DNA of 64,000 bases from the NCBI RefSeq assembly GCF_002920895.1, contig NZ_PQVG01000001.1:558001-622000 (forward strand). Reading direction: 5' to 3'. Position 1 is the first letter of the stretch. Each line of letters starts with the position of its first letter. The stretch comes from Flavobacterium alvei. GTDB lineage: Bacteria > Bacteroidota > Bacteroidia > Flavobacteriales > Flavobacteriaceae. Of this stretch, positions 1 through 9,020 are shown piece after piece. A program made the translations under genes and the position numbers. Under the pieces are notes generated by a model. The model saw nothing but the letters and a program-made list of their open reading frames with translations, had not been told where the DNA came from and searched no databases.

Positions 1-2202
1 ATGAAATACATAAAGATATTACCCCTAATAGTGCTATCCTTCTTGTTATTTTCATCCTGCGATGATCAAATAATGGAATGGGGAAAAGACCCTAGTCACG
101 GCGAAGTAACCGGAGCTGAACTACCTCTTGAATTGCAAGAAAAAATAAGTCGATATGAACCCCTAAAAAACTACACGACCTTTATACTTGGTGGTGGCGT
201 AGGTCTTGATTTGTATATGACCAACGAAACCTATCGTAAACTAACCAATGAAAATTTCGACGAAGTAACCATTGGATATGAAATGAAACACGGTCCAATG
301 GTGAAAGCCAATGGAGCTATCGATTTTACTAAAGTAGATGCTTTCATTGCTAAAGTAAAAGAAGCAGGGCTAACCGTTTATGGGCACACCTTAGTTTGGC
401 ATTCTAACCAAAATGCTAGCTACTTAAACAGCTTGATTGCACCCACTATAATTCCGGGTTCAAGCGGAACAAACGTGCTTGATTTAACGAATCTAAAAAA
501 CGGAACATTTACAGGTTGGTCAAGAAATCAAGGTGCTGGAATGACTGTTGTAAATGGTGCTGGTTTATCTGCAACAACACAAGGTCTAAAAATGATCTCC
601 AGTGCTACATCTGCCAATCCTTGGGATTTGCAACTGACAACACCTGCAATTCCAGTTGTAAGCGGACATAATTATGAAGTATCATTCTTTATCAAATCTG
701 AAACAAGCGGACAAGGACGAATCTCTTTTGATGCTTCATTAACTAATCAATACCCTTATAAAGATTGGTATAACACAGGCGGGGCAGCGACTGCCAGTTT
801 TGCAACCACTTCTCAATGGAAACAACTAAAAATCAAAGTAAACGCAGCCGATTTTAAAGCCGGAAGTACCACTTTCAAATTCAGTATTGATATGGGCTAT
901 TTACCAAATGTAACTTATTATATAGATGTAAACACATTGAGTGTTGTAGATCTTGATGCCGTTCCAGTAGTTACAAATTTGGTTAGCAATGGCAAATTTA
1001 ATACCGATATATCTGGATGGTCAAAATACAACGGCGATGCAAACGCATTGAATCTTGCCAGTGCAGCTGAGTCCTACGAAGGAAACGGTGCTATGAAAAT
1101 ACTAAATTCAACTAGCAATACAGGTAGTCAATGGAAAACACAAATTCACTCTAATTTTACATCTAAATTAACTTCAGGAACAGCTTACACTATTTCCTAT
1201 TATATTAAATCAGATGCGGTTGGGTCTGTAAGGTGTTCAACCACTGGAAATGCGCAATACCAAGGAGACCAAGCCACTTCTACAGCTTGGAAATTTATCG
1301 AATGGAAAATCACAGGTACAGGTGCCGAAGACGGATTTAACTTTGATTTAGGTGCCGTTGCAGGAACTTACTATATTGACAATGTATTGGTAACCCCAAC
1401 AGTTGCTAGCGGAGGTGGAGGAACAAGTTCAACCACTATCGAAAAAACTGATGCTGAAAAAGCTACAATTATTGGTAATGCGATGAAAGATTGGATTTCT
1501 AAAATGGTTACTCATTACAAACCATCTGTTTTTGCTTGGGATGTTGTAAACGAACCTATGAAAGAAGATGGAACCTTAAGAAATGGGACCGAAGGGGATA
1601 CAGCAACCGATTATTTTTCTTGGGTGAAATATCTAGGAAAAGATTATGCTGTAACAGCTTTCAAACTGGCTCGTCAAAATGGAAATGCTACAGACAAACT
1701 CTTCATCAATGATTACAATCTTGAATCTAGATTAGACAAATGCACAGGTTTAATTAATTATGTGAAATACATAGAAACACAAGGCGCAACTGTTGACGGA
1801 ATTGGAACTCAAATGCACATTTCTTTAGATACTAGCAAAGATAAAATAGCTCAAATGTTCCAATTGCTTGCCGCTTCTGGAAAACTAATTAAAGTTTCTG
1901 AATTGGATGTTAGACTAGGCACCAATGCTCCTACAGTAGAGCAACAAGCGGCTCAAGCCGCAATGTACCAATATGTGATTGATATGTACAAAAAATACAT
2001 ACCTACAGCCCAACAATACGGCATAACCATTTGGGGAATTTCCGACAACAAAAACGAACACGAATTTTGGCTCCCTAATGAATCGCCAAATCTTTGGGAT
2101 GCCAATTACGCTAGAAAACACGCCTACAAAGGAACTGCCGATGGTTTGGCTGGAAAAGATGTAAGTTTAGGGTTTTCTGGAGAATTACAACCTAAAAATT
2201 AG
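1..2202 (+). CDS. GH10 endo-1,4-beta-xylanase, lipoprotein, with two inserted CBM4/9-like modules
   Basis: Secreted xylan-degrading enzyme, 733 aa. A lipoprotein signal peptide ends at the lipobox LFSSC (Cys20), so the enzyme is probably anchored to the cell surface. The GH10 barrel is split: its first part (about 45-145) ends after the conserved GHTLVWHSNQ (128-137). Two carbohydrate-binding modules follow (about 155-315 and 323-468, the second opening with NLVSNGKF), then a Gly/Ser linker. The barrel resumes with WDVVNEP, where Glu518 is the expected acid/base, and KVSELDVR, where Glu634 is the expected nucleophile. Insertion of CBMs in the barrel is known in Bacteroidota GH10 enzymes. The ATG is the first base of the window, so promoter and upstream neighbours (possibly a SusC/D locus) cannot be seen. 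Confidence 0.93.
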   Translation: MKYIKILPLIVLSFLLFSSCDDQIMEWGKDPSHGEVTGAELPLELQEKISRYEPLKNYTTFILGGGVGLDLYMTNETYRKLTNENFDEVTIGYEMKHGPMVKANGAIDFTKVDAFIAKVKEAGLTVYGHTLVWHSNQNASYLNSLIAPTIIPGSSGTNVLDLTNLKNGTFTGWSRNQGAGMTVVNGAGLSATTQGLKMISSATSANPWDLQLTTPAIPVVSGHNYEVSFFIKSETSGQGRISFDASLTNQYPYKDWYNTGGAATASFATTSQWKQLKIKVNAADFKAGSTTFKFSIDMGYLPNVTYYIDVNTLSVVDLDAVPVVTNLVSNGKFNTDISGWSKYNGDANALNLASAAESYEGNGAMKILNSTSNTGSQWKTQIHSNFTSKLTSGTAYTISYYIKSDAVGSVRCSTTGNAQYQGDQATSTAWKFIEWKITGTGAEDGFNFDLGAVAGTYYIDNVLVTPTVASGGGGTSSTTIEKTDAEKATIIGNAMKDWISKMVTHYKPSVFAWDVVNEPMKEDGTLRNGTEGDTATDYFSWVKYLGKDYAVTAFKLARQNGNATDKLFINDYNLESRLDKCTGLINYVKYIETQGATVDGIGTQMHISLDTSKDKIAQMFQLLAASGKLIKVSELDVRLGTNAPTVEQQAAQAAMYQYVIDMYKKYIPTAQQYGITIWGISDNKNEHEFWLPNESPNLWDANYARKHAYKGTADGLAGKDVSLGFSGELQPKN

Positions 2203-2264
2203 TTTTAATTCACATTCCATTTTCAATTTGGATTTAAGAATGTAATTTGGCAATCTAAATCAAT

Positions 2265-2303
2265 AAAAAAGCTGTCTGAAACTATTTTCAGACAGCTTTT
2301 TTT
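2265..2303 (+). terminator. Rho-independent terminator of the xylanase gene
   Basis: An 11-bp perfect stem (GCTGTCTGAAA with its complement, loop CTAT) is preceded by an A-run and followed by seven T. It lies 62 nt after the xylanase stop. Confidence 0.85.
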
Positions 2304-2321
2304 AATTCCGTTAATGGTCAT

Positions 2322-2349
2322 AAAAAAACCATTCAGAAATGAATGGTTT
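2322..2349 (-). terminator. Terminator of the initiator tRNA gene
   Basis: Read on the minus strand, a 10-bp stem (AAACCATTCA with its complement) with a TTTC loop is followed by a T-run. It starts a few bases after the tRNA 3' end. Confidence 0.75.
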
Positions 2350-2356
2350 CTCTTAG

Positions 2357-2429
2357 TAGCGGGAACAGGACTCGAACCTGTGACCTTCGGGTTATGAGCC
2401 CGACGAGCTGCCTACTGCTCTATCCCGCG
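2357..2429 (-). tRNA. tRNA-fMet (CAT), initiator
   Basis: A 73-nt cloverleaf with anticodon CAT folds completely. Three consecutive G:C pairs at the base of the anticodon stem (GGG/CCC) and an unpaired first position of the acceptor stem (C1 opposite U72) are hallmarks of an initiator tRNA rather than elongator Met. Most bacteria have C1-A72; here the 3' partner reads U. The CCA end is not encoded (the DNA continues CTA). Confidence 0.93.
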
Positions 2430-2734
2430 ATGTTTCGGGTGCAAAGATACACCGAATTTTAATAAATACAAGTGATTTATATAAAAATATCTATATTTAA
2501 TATATTACACTGACTTAAAAGCAGTTAATGTTATTAAATTCTTATTGTCTTCATTTAATTTCTAATAGTTCAATTTTAATAATAACTAGGTGATGCAAAG
2601 TCATTGAAAAATTACCAAACGAACCTAGAATCTAACTTATAAAACATTATTTTTCACAAGATGAATATTGACAGGTACAATGCTCTTAAACGGCAAAAAA
2701 AACTTATTTTACCTTAATCCTTTTGATAACCATT
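2430..2734. other. Gene-free AT-rich stretch
   Basis: About 300 bases between the initiator tRNA and the LRR gene terminator. It must hold the tRNA promoter on the minus strand. I see no ORF with coding character, no strong hairpin and no repeat here. Confidence 0.5.
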
Positions 2735-2773
2735 AAAAAAAGGAGTAGAAAAATTTATTTTCTACTCCTTTTT
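2735..2773 (-). terminator. Terminator of the LRR protein gene
   Basis: A stem built from AAGGAGTAGAAAA and its complement with a short AT loop; on the minus strand it ends in a run of seven T. It lies 55 nt downstream of the LRR gene stop. Confidence 0.8.
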
Positions 2774-2828
2774 ACACTAACCAATCTTTTTTTGTAAATA
2801 CTTTAAAAAACTAACTTTTTACTTAGAT

Positions 2829-3611
2829 TTATTCTTCTGATACAATAGCTGTATTTCTTTCTGTTGAAACTTTCAATGCTTGAGCAACACCTTTATTATT
2901 GATCATAGTCATATTTAACATATCCAACTTCGCTAAATCTTTAGAAACAAAACCACTGAACTGATTATATGAAATATTCATTTCTTTTAAATTATTCAAC
3001 TTAGCAATATCAAATGGGACTTGTCCGTTCATTTTATTATCAAATAAACTAAGCTGTTGAAGACTAACCATATTTGAAATTTCAGCATTCAAAGTGCCTG
3101 ATAATTTATTACTATTTAAATACAAAACTTTCAAATTTTTCAAACTATAAAGACTAGATGGAATTTGACCTTCAATCTCATTATTGTATAAAGACAAAGT
3201 TTCAAGATTGCTTAACTTTCCAATTTCAGAAGGAAGATTTCCCGAAAGAGAATTCATAAACATTGACAAAGTTTTCAATGAACTTAATTCGCCAATAGAA
3301 GCTGGTATAGAACCTGACAATTTATTAAAAGATAAATTTAAAACCTCCAACGATTTCAAATCTCCAATTGAAGACGGCAAAGTCCCCACTAAATTATTCA
3401 TTTGCAATTGAACTGCAACAACTTTATCATCTTGCAATTTTACTCCATACCAAGAAGATACTGGAGTTTTCAAATCCCATTTAGAGGTCCAATTTGCACC
3501 ATTTGTAGCATTATACAATTGAACAAGTGCATTTTTTTCAGCAACTGAAACTTCTGCTTTCATTACTAATGAAAACAAGAAAACTAAAAATAATGTATAT
3601 ATATTTTTCAT
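2829..3611 (-). CDS. Secreted leucine-rich-repeat protein
   Basis: 260 aa with an N-terminal signal peptide (MKNIYTLFLVFLFSLVMKA) and an N-terminal cap typical of plant-type LRR proteins (NATNGANW, then a Trp-rich YG segment). About seven 23-24-residue repeats of the form LxxLxxLxLxxNxLSGxIP follow, as in SIGDLKSLEVLNLSFNKLSG. Such domains bind proteins; no enzymatic domain and no type IX C-terminal sorting domain is visible, so the product is likely periplasmic or outer-membrane associated. An in-frame upstream start at 3698 was rejected because a promoter -7 box lies inside that extension and the signal peptide starts at this ATG. Function unknown. Confidence 0.85.
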   Translation of the reverse strand: MKNIYTLFLVFLFSLVMKAEVSVAEKNALVQLYNATNGANWTSKWDLKTPVSSWYGVKLQDDKVVAVQLQMNNLVGTLPSSIGDLKSLEVLNLSFNKLSGSIPASIGELSSLKTLSMFMNSLSGNLPSEIGKLSNLETLSLYNNEIEGQIPSSLYSLKNLKVLYLNSNKLSGTLNAEISNMVSLQQLSLFDNKMNGQVPFDIAKLNNLKEMNISYNQFSGFVSKDLAKLDMLNMTMINNKGVAQALKVSTERNTAIVSEE

Positions 3612-3639
3612 AACGCTTGATTTTTGACAAATTGTTAAA

Positions 3640-3647
3640 CAAATATA
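3640..3647 (-). promoter_or_regulatory. -7 promoter box of the LRR gene
   Basis: TATATTTG on the minus strand matches the Bacteroidota consensus TAnnTTTG exactly, 28 nt before the chosen ATG. No clear -33 TTG is seen at the usual distance. Confidence 0.5.
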
Positions 3648-3793
3648 CAAACAACTTAGATAAAGTTCTAAAATAATCGACAAAACACACAAATACATCT
3701 TAATTTAAACTATAATCTTACAAAATATTGTTTATACATTAATTCATTCTTAATTAGCTTCAAAAAAATTACCAAATAATTCAAAAAAAAAAT

Positions 3794-3801
3794 TATATTT
3801 G
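3794..3801 (+). promoter_or_regulatory. -7 promoter box of the DUF1761 gene
   Basis: TATATTTG, an exact TAnnTTTG match, 26 nt upstream of the ATG at 3828. The -33 element is not obvious. Confidence 0.5.
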
Positions 3802-3827
3802 ATATTCTAACTCAAAAACACAAAACT

Positions 3828-4316
3828 ATGCCATTTAACTTCTTAGCAATTTTAGTAGCCGCTTTGTCCTCTTTTGTAGTAGGATTTGTATGGTACAATC
3901 CTAAGGTTTTCGGAACCATTTGGATGAAAGAATCTGGTTTGACCCAAGAGCAATGTGAAAAAGGAAACATGTTGAAAATTTTCGGACTCACATTTGTTTA
4001 TTCACTGATGCTAGCCTTTTTGATGCCTACTTTAGTTATTCATCAAATGGGTACTTTAGGAATGATTGGAGGTCCTGATTTTATTGCCACTGCAAAACCA
4101 TCTTATAGTGCTTTCTTGGCCGATTATGGTGATGCTTTTCGAACTTTTAAACACGGTGCTCTGCATGGTTTTATGTCAGGAATTTTTCTTGCTTTGCCCA
4201 TCATTTCGATTAACGGACTTTTCGAACAAAAATCTTGGAAATATATGGCCATACAAGCTGGTTATTGGACAGTAATTATGACCATTATGGGAGCCATAAT
4301 TTGTGGCTGGAAATAA
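3828..4316 (+). CDS. DUF1761 family integral membrane protein
   Basis: 162 aa with four predicted membrane segments (about 5-25, 48-70, 108-128, 138-160). The N-terminus NFLAILVAALSSFVVGFVWY followed by NPKVFG is characteristic of the DUF1761 family, whose function is unknown. Monocistronic by appearance: its own -7 box upstream and a hairpin terminator 23 nt after the stop. Confidence 0.8.
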   Translation: MPFNFLAILVAALSSFVVGFVWYNPKVFGTIWMKESGLTQEQCEKGNMLKIFGLTFVYSLMLAFLMPTLVIHQMGTLGMIGGPDFIATAKPSYSAFLADYGDAFRTFKHGALHGFMSGIFLALPIISINGLFEQKSWKYMAIQAGYWTVIMTIMGAIICGWK

Positions 4317-4339
4317 TATTTAACATTTAATTATAATAC

Positions 4340-4370
4340 AATCGCTCTACATTTGTGGGCGATTTTTTTT
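4340..4370 (+). terminator. Terminator after the DUF1761 gene
   Basis: AATCGC pairs with GCGATT and, inside it, CTAC with GTGG around an ATTT loop; eight T follow. It ends two bases before the most likely start of the next gene. Confidence 0.65.
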
Positions 4371-4372
4371 AT

Positions 4373-5521
4373 TTGAAAACACCTCTATCCATAGCAATTT
4401 ATTCCTCTATTTCTGAACTTCCTAGTAATTGGAATGATTTTGCTATAGACAATATTTTTCTAAGCAAAGACTATTTAGAAATTCTACAAAAATCAGCTCC
4501 AACAAATATGATTTGTCATTTTATTGGAATCTATAATGAAGGTGAATTGGTTGGAATTTCGCTTTCGCAATTTTTAGACTTAAACAAGTTAGAATCCTTT
4601 GGAGAACGAGATAAATGTGTAAAAAATGCAGTTCGAAATAGCTTTTTAAAAAACTTATGTTCCCATATTCTCATCATCGGCAACAATATGCTTACAGGGC
4701 AAAACGCCTATACCTTTTCGAACAAAATAGACGAAGTTCAGATACTACTTGCATTAAAAACAGCGGCTCAAAAACTAAAAATTATTTTCAAAAACAAAGG
4801 ATTTAAAATCCACATAACAACTTACAAAGACTTTCCCGAAGAAAACTTAACCCCATTTTATCAAGCTGGATTCAAAGAATACTTTCAGTTTTCAGCTCAA
4901 CCTAATATGCATTTTGAGATTCCAAATCATTGGAAATCGGAACAAGATTACATCAATGCTTTGTCTAAAAAATATCGAGATCAATACAAACGGGCTAGAA
5001 AAAAAGCAGAGGGAATTGAAAAAAAGAAAATGGAACTTGCCGATATCATACAACACGAAGAATCCATTTATGATTTGTATTATCACGTGGCTAAAAACGC
5101 CCATTTCAACACTTTTTTCTTAACTAAAAATCATTTTAGAACTTTTAAAGAACTACTTCAAGACAAATTCCTTTTTTATGGTTACTTTTTAGATGATAAA
5201 TTAATTGGTTTTAATACCATTATCAAAAACGGAGCAGTTATGGATACCTATTTTTTAGGTTATGACGATAGTATTCAACGCGAAAAAATGCTGTATTTGA
5301 ATATGCTTTATGATATGGTTGCCTACTCTATCAACCAAGGTTTCAAAGAAATTATTTTTGCGAGAACGGCTTTAGAAATAAAGAGTTCGATTGGCGCAAA
5401 GCCGCAAGAAATGTATGGATTTGCCCAACATAACAATCCAATTATCGACCCTATTTTTGAAAAAATATATTGCTATTTAGAACCCAAAGTAGAATGGAAA
5501 GAGCGAAATCCTTTCAAATAA
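4373..5521 (+). CDS. FemAB/BioF2-like GNAT acyltransferase
   Basis: About 382 aa, cytosolic. It has the tandem-GNAT layout of the FemAB-like/Acetyltransf_6 group often annotated as peptidoglycan biosynthesis protein. A central SKKYRDQYKRARKKA segment is followed by a second acyltransferase half (about 245-345) with YGYFLDDKLIGFNTI and MDTYFLGYD. Substrate unknown; lipid or peptide aminoacyl transfer is plausible by family. Start uncertain: an in-frame GTG at 4355 lies inside the upstream terminator hairpin and there is no ATG until residue about 50, so the TTG at 4373 is preferred. It ends one base before the convergent ABC-F gene. Confidence 0.75.
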   Translation: MKTPLSIAIYSSISELPSNWNDFAIDNIFLSKDYLEILQKSAPTNMICHFIGIYNEGELVGISLSQFLDLNKLESFGERDKCVKNAVRNSFLKNLCSHILIIGNNMLTGQNAYTFSNKIDEVQILLALKTAAQKLKIIFKNKGFKIHITTYKDFPEENLTPFYQAGFKEYFQFSAQPNMHFEIPNHWKSEQDYINALSKKYRDQYKRARKKAEGIEKKKMELADIIQHEESIYDLYYHVAKNAHFNTFFLTKNHFRTFKELLQDKFLFYGYFLDDKLIGFNTIIKNGAVMDTYFLGYDDSIQREKMLYLNMLYDMVAYSINQGFKEIIFARTALEIKSSIGAKPQEMYGFAQHNNPIIDPIFEKIYCYLEPKVEWKERNPFK

Positions 5522-5522
5522 A

Positions 5523-7445
5523 TTACAAAGCGTCTATTTCTTCTTGAACAATTTCCCAGTCTAAAAGCAGTTGGTCTAAATCCGATTTTTTCTTGTTATA
5601 AGCCACAAAAAAAGCAGCGTCTTCAATGTGTTTGTCATAATTAGACGCCAACATTTTATCGTCATGCAAAAGGTCTTTTTCTAATTGCTTGATTTGACTC
5701 TCTATTTTACTCAAGCGATTTTGCAAGGCTTTCCCTTTTTTCTGATCTTCATAAGAAGCTTTACTGCTTGCTTTTTGATCTTTAGATTGAGCAGAAGCTA
5801 GTTTATCGCTATCTTTTTTCTCGACTTCACGCATGTTTTCAAGATTGCGTTGCTCTAAGAAATAATTAATATCACCTAAATATTCTTTGATTTTTTGGTC
5901 TTTGAATTCATAAACAATATTCGACATACCTTGAAGAAAATCCCTGTCGTGTGAAACCAAAAGCAAAGTTCCTTCATATTTTTGCAAGGCAGCTTTCAAA
6001 ACATTTTTAGATTTAATATCCAAGTGATTCGTAGGCTCATCCATTACCAAAACATTGATGGGTTGCAAAAGCAATTTGCATAACGCCAACCGATTTCTTT
6101 CGCCTCCCGAAAGGACTTTCACCTTTTTCTCTACTTCATCGCCACGAAACAAGAAAGAACCTAACATATCACGAACTTTTGAACGATTAGAGTCAGAAGC
6201 TGCATTTTCCATGGTTTGCAACAAAGTAATTTCTCCATCCAAATATTCTGCTTGATTTTGGGCAAAATAACCTACCTGAACATTGTGTCCCAGTTTGATG
6301 CTTCCTTGAAATTCAAATTCATTAACAATGGCTTTAATAAAAGTCGATTTTCCTTGACCATTTTGTCCAACAAAAGCAATTTTACTACCTCGTTCGACCA
6401 AAAGGGAAATGTCTTTCAAAATAACTCTGTCACCATAAGCTTTGGTCACATTTTCGGCTTCAATTACCACTTTTCCGGGTACTTTTGAAACTGGAAAAGA
6501 AATATTCATCACTGAATTATCATCTTCATCCACTTCGATTCGTTCTACTTTATCTAATTTTTTGATAAGCGATTGTGCCATCGATGCTTTAGAAGCTTTG
6601 GCACGGAATTTCTCAATTAACTTTTCAGTTTCTTCAATTTTTTTGGCTTGATTCTTCTGAGTTGCCAATTGTTTTTCTCTAATTTCACCTCTCAATTCCA
6701 AATATTCAGAATAAGGCTTGTTGAAATCGTAAGCTTTTCCTAGAGAAATTTCTATCGTTCTATTCGTCACATTGTCCAAAAACATTTTATCGTGCGAAAC
6801 AATCACAACCACTCCAGGATAATTGCGCAAGAAACTTTCTAACCAAATAATACTCTCTATATCCAAGTGATTGGTTGGCTCATCCAGCAGCAAAACATCG
6901 TTGGCTTGTAATAATAATTTAGCCAATTCGATACGCATTCTCCAGCCTCCCGAAAAAGTATCGGTTTGATCGTTGAAAACTTCTCTTTTGAAACCCAATC
7001 CCAGAAGAATTTTCTCAGTATCTCCTATATAATTATAACCTCCCAACAATTCAAAACGATGAGTATAATCAGACAAATCTTCTATGATTTGGCTGTATTC
7101 TTCGCTTTCATAATCGGTTCTAGTGACTAATTGATGATTGATTTGTTCTAATTTTTTTTCAACAATTTTAATATCAGTGAATGCTTCGTAGGCTTCTTCA
7201 AGAACAGTTCTTCCCTGTTCAAAATCAATGTCCTGACGCAAAAACCCCATTCGAACCTCTTTTTCTTGAGAAATCACTCCCGAATCAGGAGCAAAATCTT
7301 TGGCCAAGATTTTGAGCATTGTCGATTTTCCAGCACCGTTTTTCCCAACAAGCCCTACTCGGTCTCCGGCACCCAATCTAAAAGTTACTTCTTCAAATAA
7401 ATAAGTTCCTCCAAAAGAAACGGACAAATTGTGTATATTAAGCAT
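5523..7445 (-). CDS. ABC-F family ATPase (ribosome-associated type)
   Basis: 640 aa, no membrane segment. Two ABC domains: Walker A GKNGAGKST (34-42) and GQNGQGKST (360-368), signatures FSGGW (164-168) and LSGGE (445-449), Walker B motifs VLLLDEPTNHLD (184-195) and VLVMDEPTNHLD (465-476). Between them lies the helical P-site tRNA-interaction linker (about 240-305), and a charged coiled coil closes the protein (about 540-640), as in Uup-type members. ABC-F proteins act on stalled ribosomes; the exact subclass cannot be fixed by eye. Both sites look catalytically intact. Confidence 0.93.
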   Translation of the reverse strand: MLNIHNLSVSFGGTYLFEEVTFRLGAGDRVGLVGKNGAGKSTMLKILAKDFAPDSGVISQEKEVRMGFLRQDIDFEQGRTVLEEAYEAFTDIKIVEKKLEQINHQLVTRTDYESEEYSQIIEDLSDYTHRFELLGGYNYIGDTEKILLGLGFKREVFNDQTDTFSGGWRMRIELAKLLLQANDVLLLDEPTNHLDIESIIWLESFLRNYPGVVVIVSHDKMFLDNVTNRTIEISLGKAYDFNKPYSEYLELRGEIREKQLATQKNQAKKIEETEKLIEKFRAKASKASMAQSLIKKLDKVERIEVDEDDNSVMNISFPVSKVPGKVVIEAENVTKAYGDRVILKDISLLVERGSKIAFVGQNGQGKSTFIKAIVNEFEFQGSIKLGHNVQVGYFAQNQAEYLDGEITLLQTMENAASDSNRSKVRDMLGSFLFRGDEVEKKVKVLSGGERNRLALCKLLLQPINVLVMDEPTNHLDIKSKNVLKAALQKYEGTLLLVSHDRDFLQGMSNIVYEFKDQKIKEYLGDINYFLEQRNLENMREVEKKDSDKLASAQSKDQKASSKASYEDQKKGKALQNRLSKIESQIKQLEKDLLHDDKMLASNYDKHIEDAAFFVAYNKKKSDLDQLLLDWEIVQEEIDAL

Positions 7446-7509
7446 GTTTTGTTACTAATGTTACATTATAGAAAGGACAAAATTGTACCTTCGCTGAAAA
7501 TTTTTGCAA

Positions 7510-7890
7510 ATGTTAAAAAAAGGATCCAAACTAAATAGTATTTTAACAGGAAGTTGTCCTAGATGTCAGAATGAGAGTATGTATTCGGATAAAAATCCGC
7601 TACATTTTTCTAAAATACTCCAAATGAATGAAAATTGTAGTCATTGTGGACTTCAATATCAAATTGAACCTTCGTTTTTTTATGGAGCTATGTATGTAAG
7701 TTATGCATTGAATGTAGCACTTAGTATAGCCGTATTTGTAATTTCTTATCTCTTTTTTCATTCGAGTATAAAAACTTCATTTATTGCCATAATTCTAGCA
7801 AATATTGTTTTATTCCCATTTGTTTTGAGATGGTCGAGAAATATTTATATCAATTTGTTTGTGAAGTACGACAAAAAATATAAAAAATAA
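7510..7890 (+). CDS. DUF983 family membrane protein
   Basis: 126 aa. An N-terminal pair of zinc-ribbon knuckles (CPRC near residue 17 and CSHC near 44) precedes two membrane segments (about 58-80 and 88-108), the standard DUF983 layout. Function unknown. The ATG at 7510 is preferred over the in-frame TTG two codons upstream. Divergent from the ABC-F gene and convergent with the oxidoreductase gene. Confidence 0.85.
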   Translation: MLKKGSKLNSILTGSCPRCQNESMYSDKNPLHFSKILQMNENCSHCGLQYQIEPSFFYGAMYVSYALNVALSIAVFVISYLFFHSSIKTSFIAIILANIVLFPFVLRWSRNIYINLFVKYDKKYKK

Positions 7891-7908
7891 AATTCACTAT
7901 TTTTTATA
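7879..7908. terminator. AT-only hairpin between convergent genes
   Basis: TATAAAAAATA and its exact complement flank an 8-nt loop that covers the stop of the DUF983 gene and abuts the stop of the oxidoreductase gene. It contains no G:C pair, so stability is low; a bidirectional terminator role is a guess. Confidence 0.35.
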
Positions 7909-8940
7909 AAACCTTTGAATATCGATTTCCCTATCCAAAGGTTTTTGAAATTCAATATTTTCAAATAATGCTTTGGCTAATGCTGGGCCAAGCATTACAC
8001 CACGAGTTCCTAATCCGTTGAGGATATGAATAGAATTGTGTTTTGAATGTGTTCCTACTAGCGGTCTTCTGTCTTTTACAGTTGGACGAACGCCTGCCAA
8101 ATGTTCGACAATTTCGAAATCGCAATTCAGTATTTCTTTAATTTTTTCGATTAATTCAGTCTTTCCTTCTTCAGTTGGAACATCGGTTTTGTCAGCCCAA
8201 TTATAAGTAGCTCCTACTTTGTATAAATCATTGCCAAGAGGCAAAATAAAGACACTAGTATTGATTATTACATCCAAGTCTAATGCTGCTGCTTTGATAA
8301 TAAAAAGCTCGCCTTTTGTACCATCTAAAGGCAAATCTTTGAAATAAGGATTGGCATGCATTCCGAAACCTTCGGCAAAAATGATGTTTCTAACACTAAT
8401 TTCTTTATATCGAATACTGTTGCCTTCTTCTTGTAAAAGAGAATAATCGAAAGATTCTTCTAGAAACCAATTGTTTTCGATTAAATACTCTTTGTATTTC
8501 TTTAACAACAATGCTGTATCAACATAACCAGTTTGCAAGACTTCACCGTATCCAAAAGGAGAATCTATCCCAGCATATTTTCTTGAAATAATATTAGTTG
8601 ACAAAAAAGGAGCCAAATTCACTTTATCAGATGCAAAGAACCAATTGTTTTGCTCTTCGATTGAAAAAAATTTCCTTAAAATAGGCATTTCAAAATTCAC
8701 TTTACAATTTAGTTTTTTTTCTAAATTGGAGAAAAAATCATTCATAATGGGTAAATGATTTTTAGCCTGAGATACTTCGGTAAATCTTTTTAGAATAACA
8801 GGATTATACAAACCACCCGCAATTTTAGATGAGTTTTGAGAATTATTATCTAAAACCAAAATTGATTTATTGTTTTGCAAAGCTATTTCAGAGAAAGAAA
8901 TACCCGCTAATCCAGAACCTACTATTAAATAATCGATCAT
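7897..8940 (-). CDS. FAD-dependent oxidoreductase, DAO family
   Basis: 347 aa. An N-terminal dinucleotide-binding motif (VGSGLAG, 7-13, then LVLDNN) and a C-terminal AGVRPTVKDRRPLVG...NGLGTRGVMLGPALA segment are typical of D-amino-acid/glycine-oxidase-like flavoproteins. The C-terminal half resembles the FAD domain of MnmC, but no methyltransferase domain is present. Substrate cannot be told. It lies just downstream of the gldN terminator and so has a separate transcript. Confidence 0.85.
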   Translation of the reverse strand: MIDYLIVGSGLAGISFSEIALQNNKSILVLDNNSQNSSKIAGGLYNPVILKRFTEVSQAKNHLPIMNDFFSNLEKKLNCKVNFEMPILRKFFSIEEQNNWFFASDKVNLAPFLSTNIISRKYAGIDSPFGYGEVLQTGYVDTALLLKKYKEYLIENNWFLEESFDYSLLQEEGNSIRYKEISVRNIIFAEGFGMHANPYFKDLPLDGTKGELFIIKAAALDLDVIINTSVFILPLGNDLYKVGATYNWADKTDVPTEEGKTELIEKIKEILNCDFEIVEHLAGVRPTVKDRRPLVGTHSKHNSIHILNGLGTRGVMLGPALAKALFENIEFQKPLDREIDIQRFYKK

Positions 8941-8962
8941 TTGAAGTGGAAGTTAAAAGTGC

Positions 8963-9004
8963 AAAAACAAAAAACTCTTACCTTGAAGTAAGAGTTTTTG
9001 TTTT
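8963..9004 (-). terminator. Terminator of the gldKLMN operon
   Basis: A long hairpin: AAAACAAAAACTCTTAC on one side and GTAAGAGTTTTTGTTTT on the other around a short loop. It is 17 nt after the gldN stop. Confidence 0.85.
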
Positions 9005-9020
9005 ATGATAATAAGAAAGT

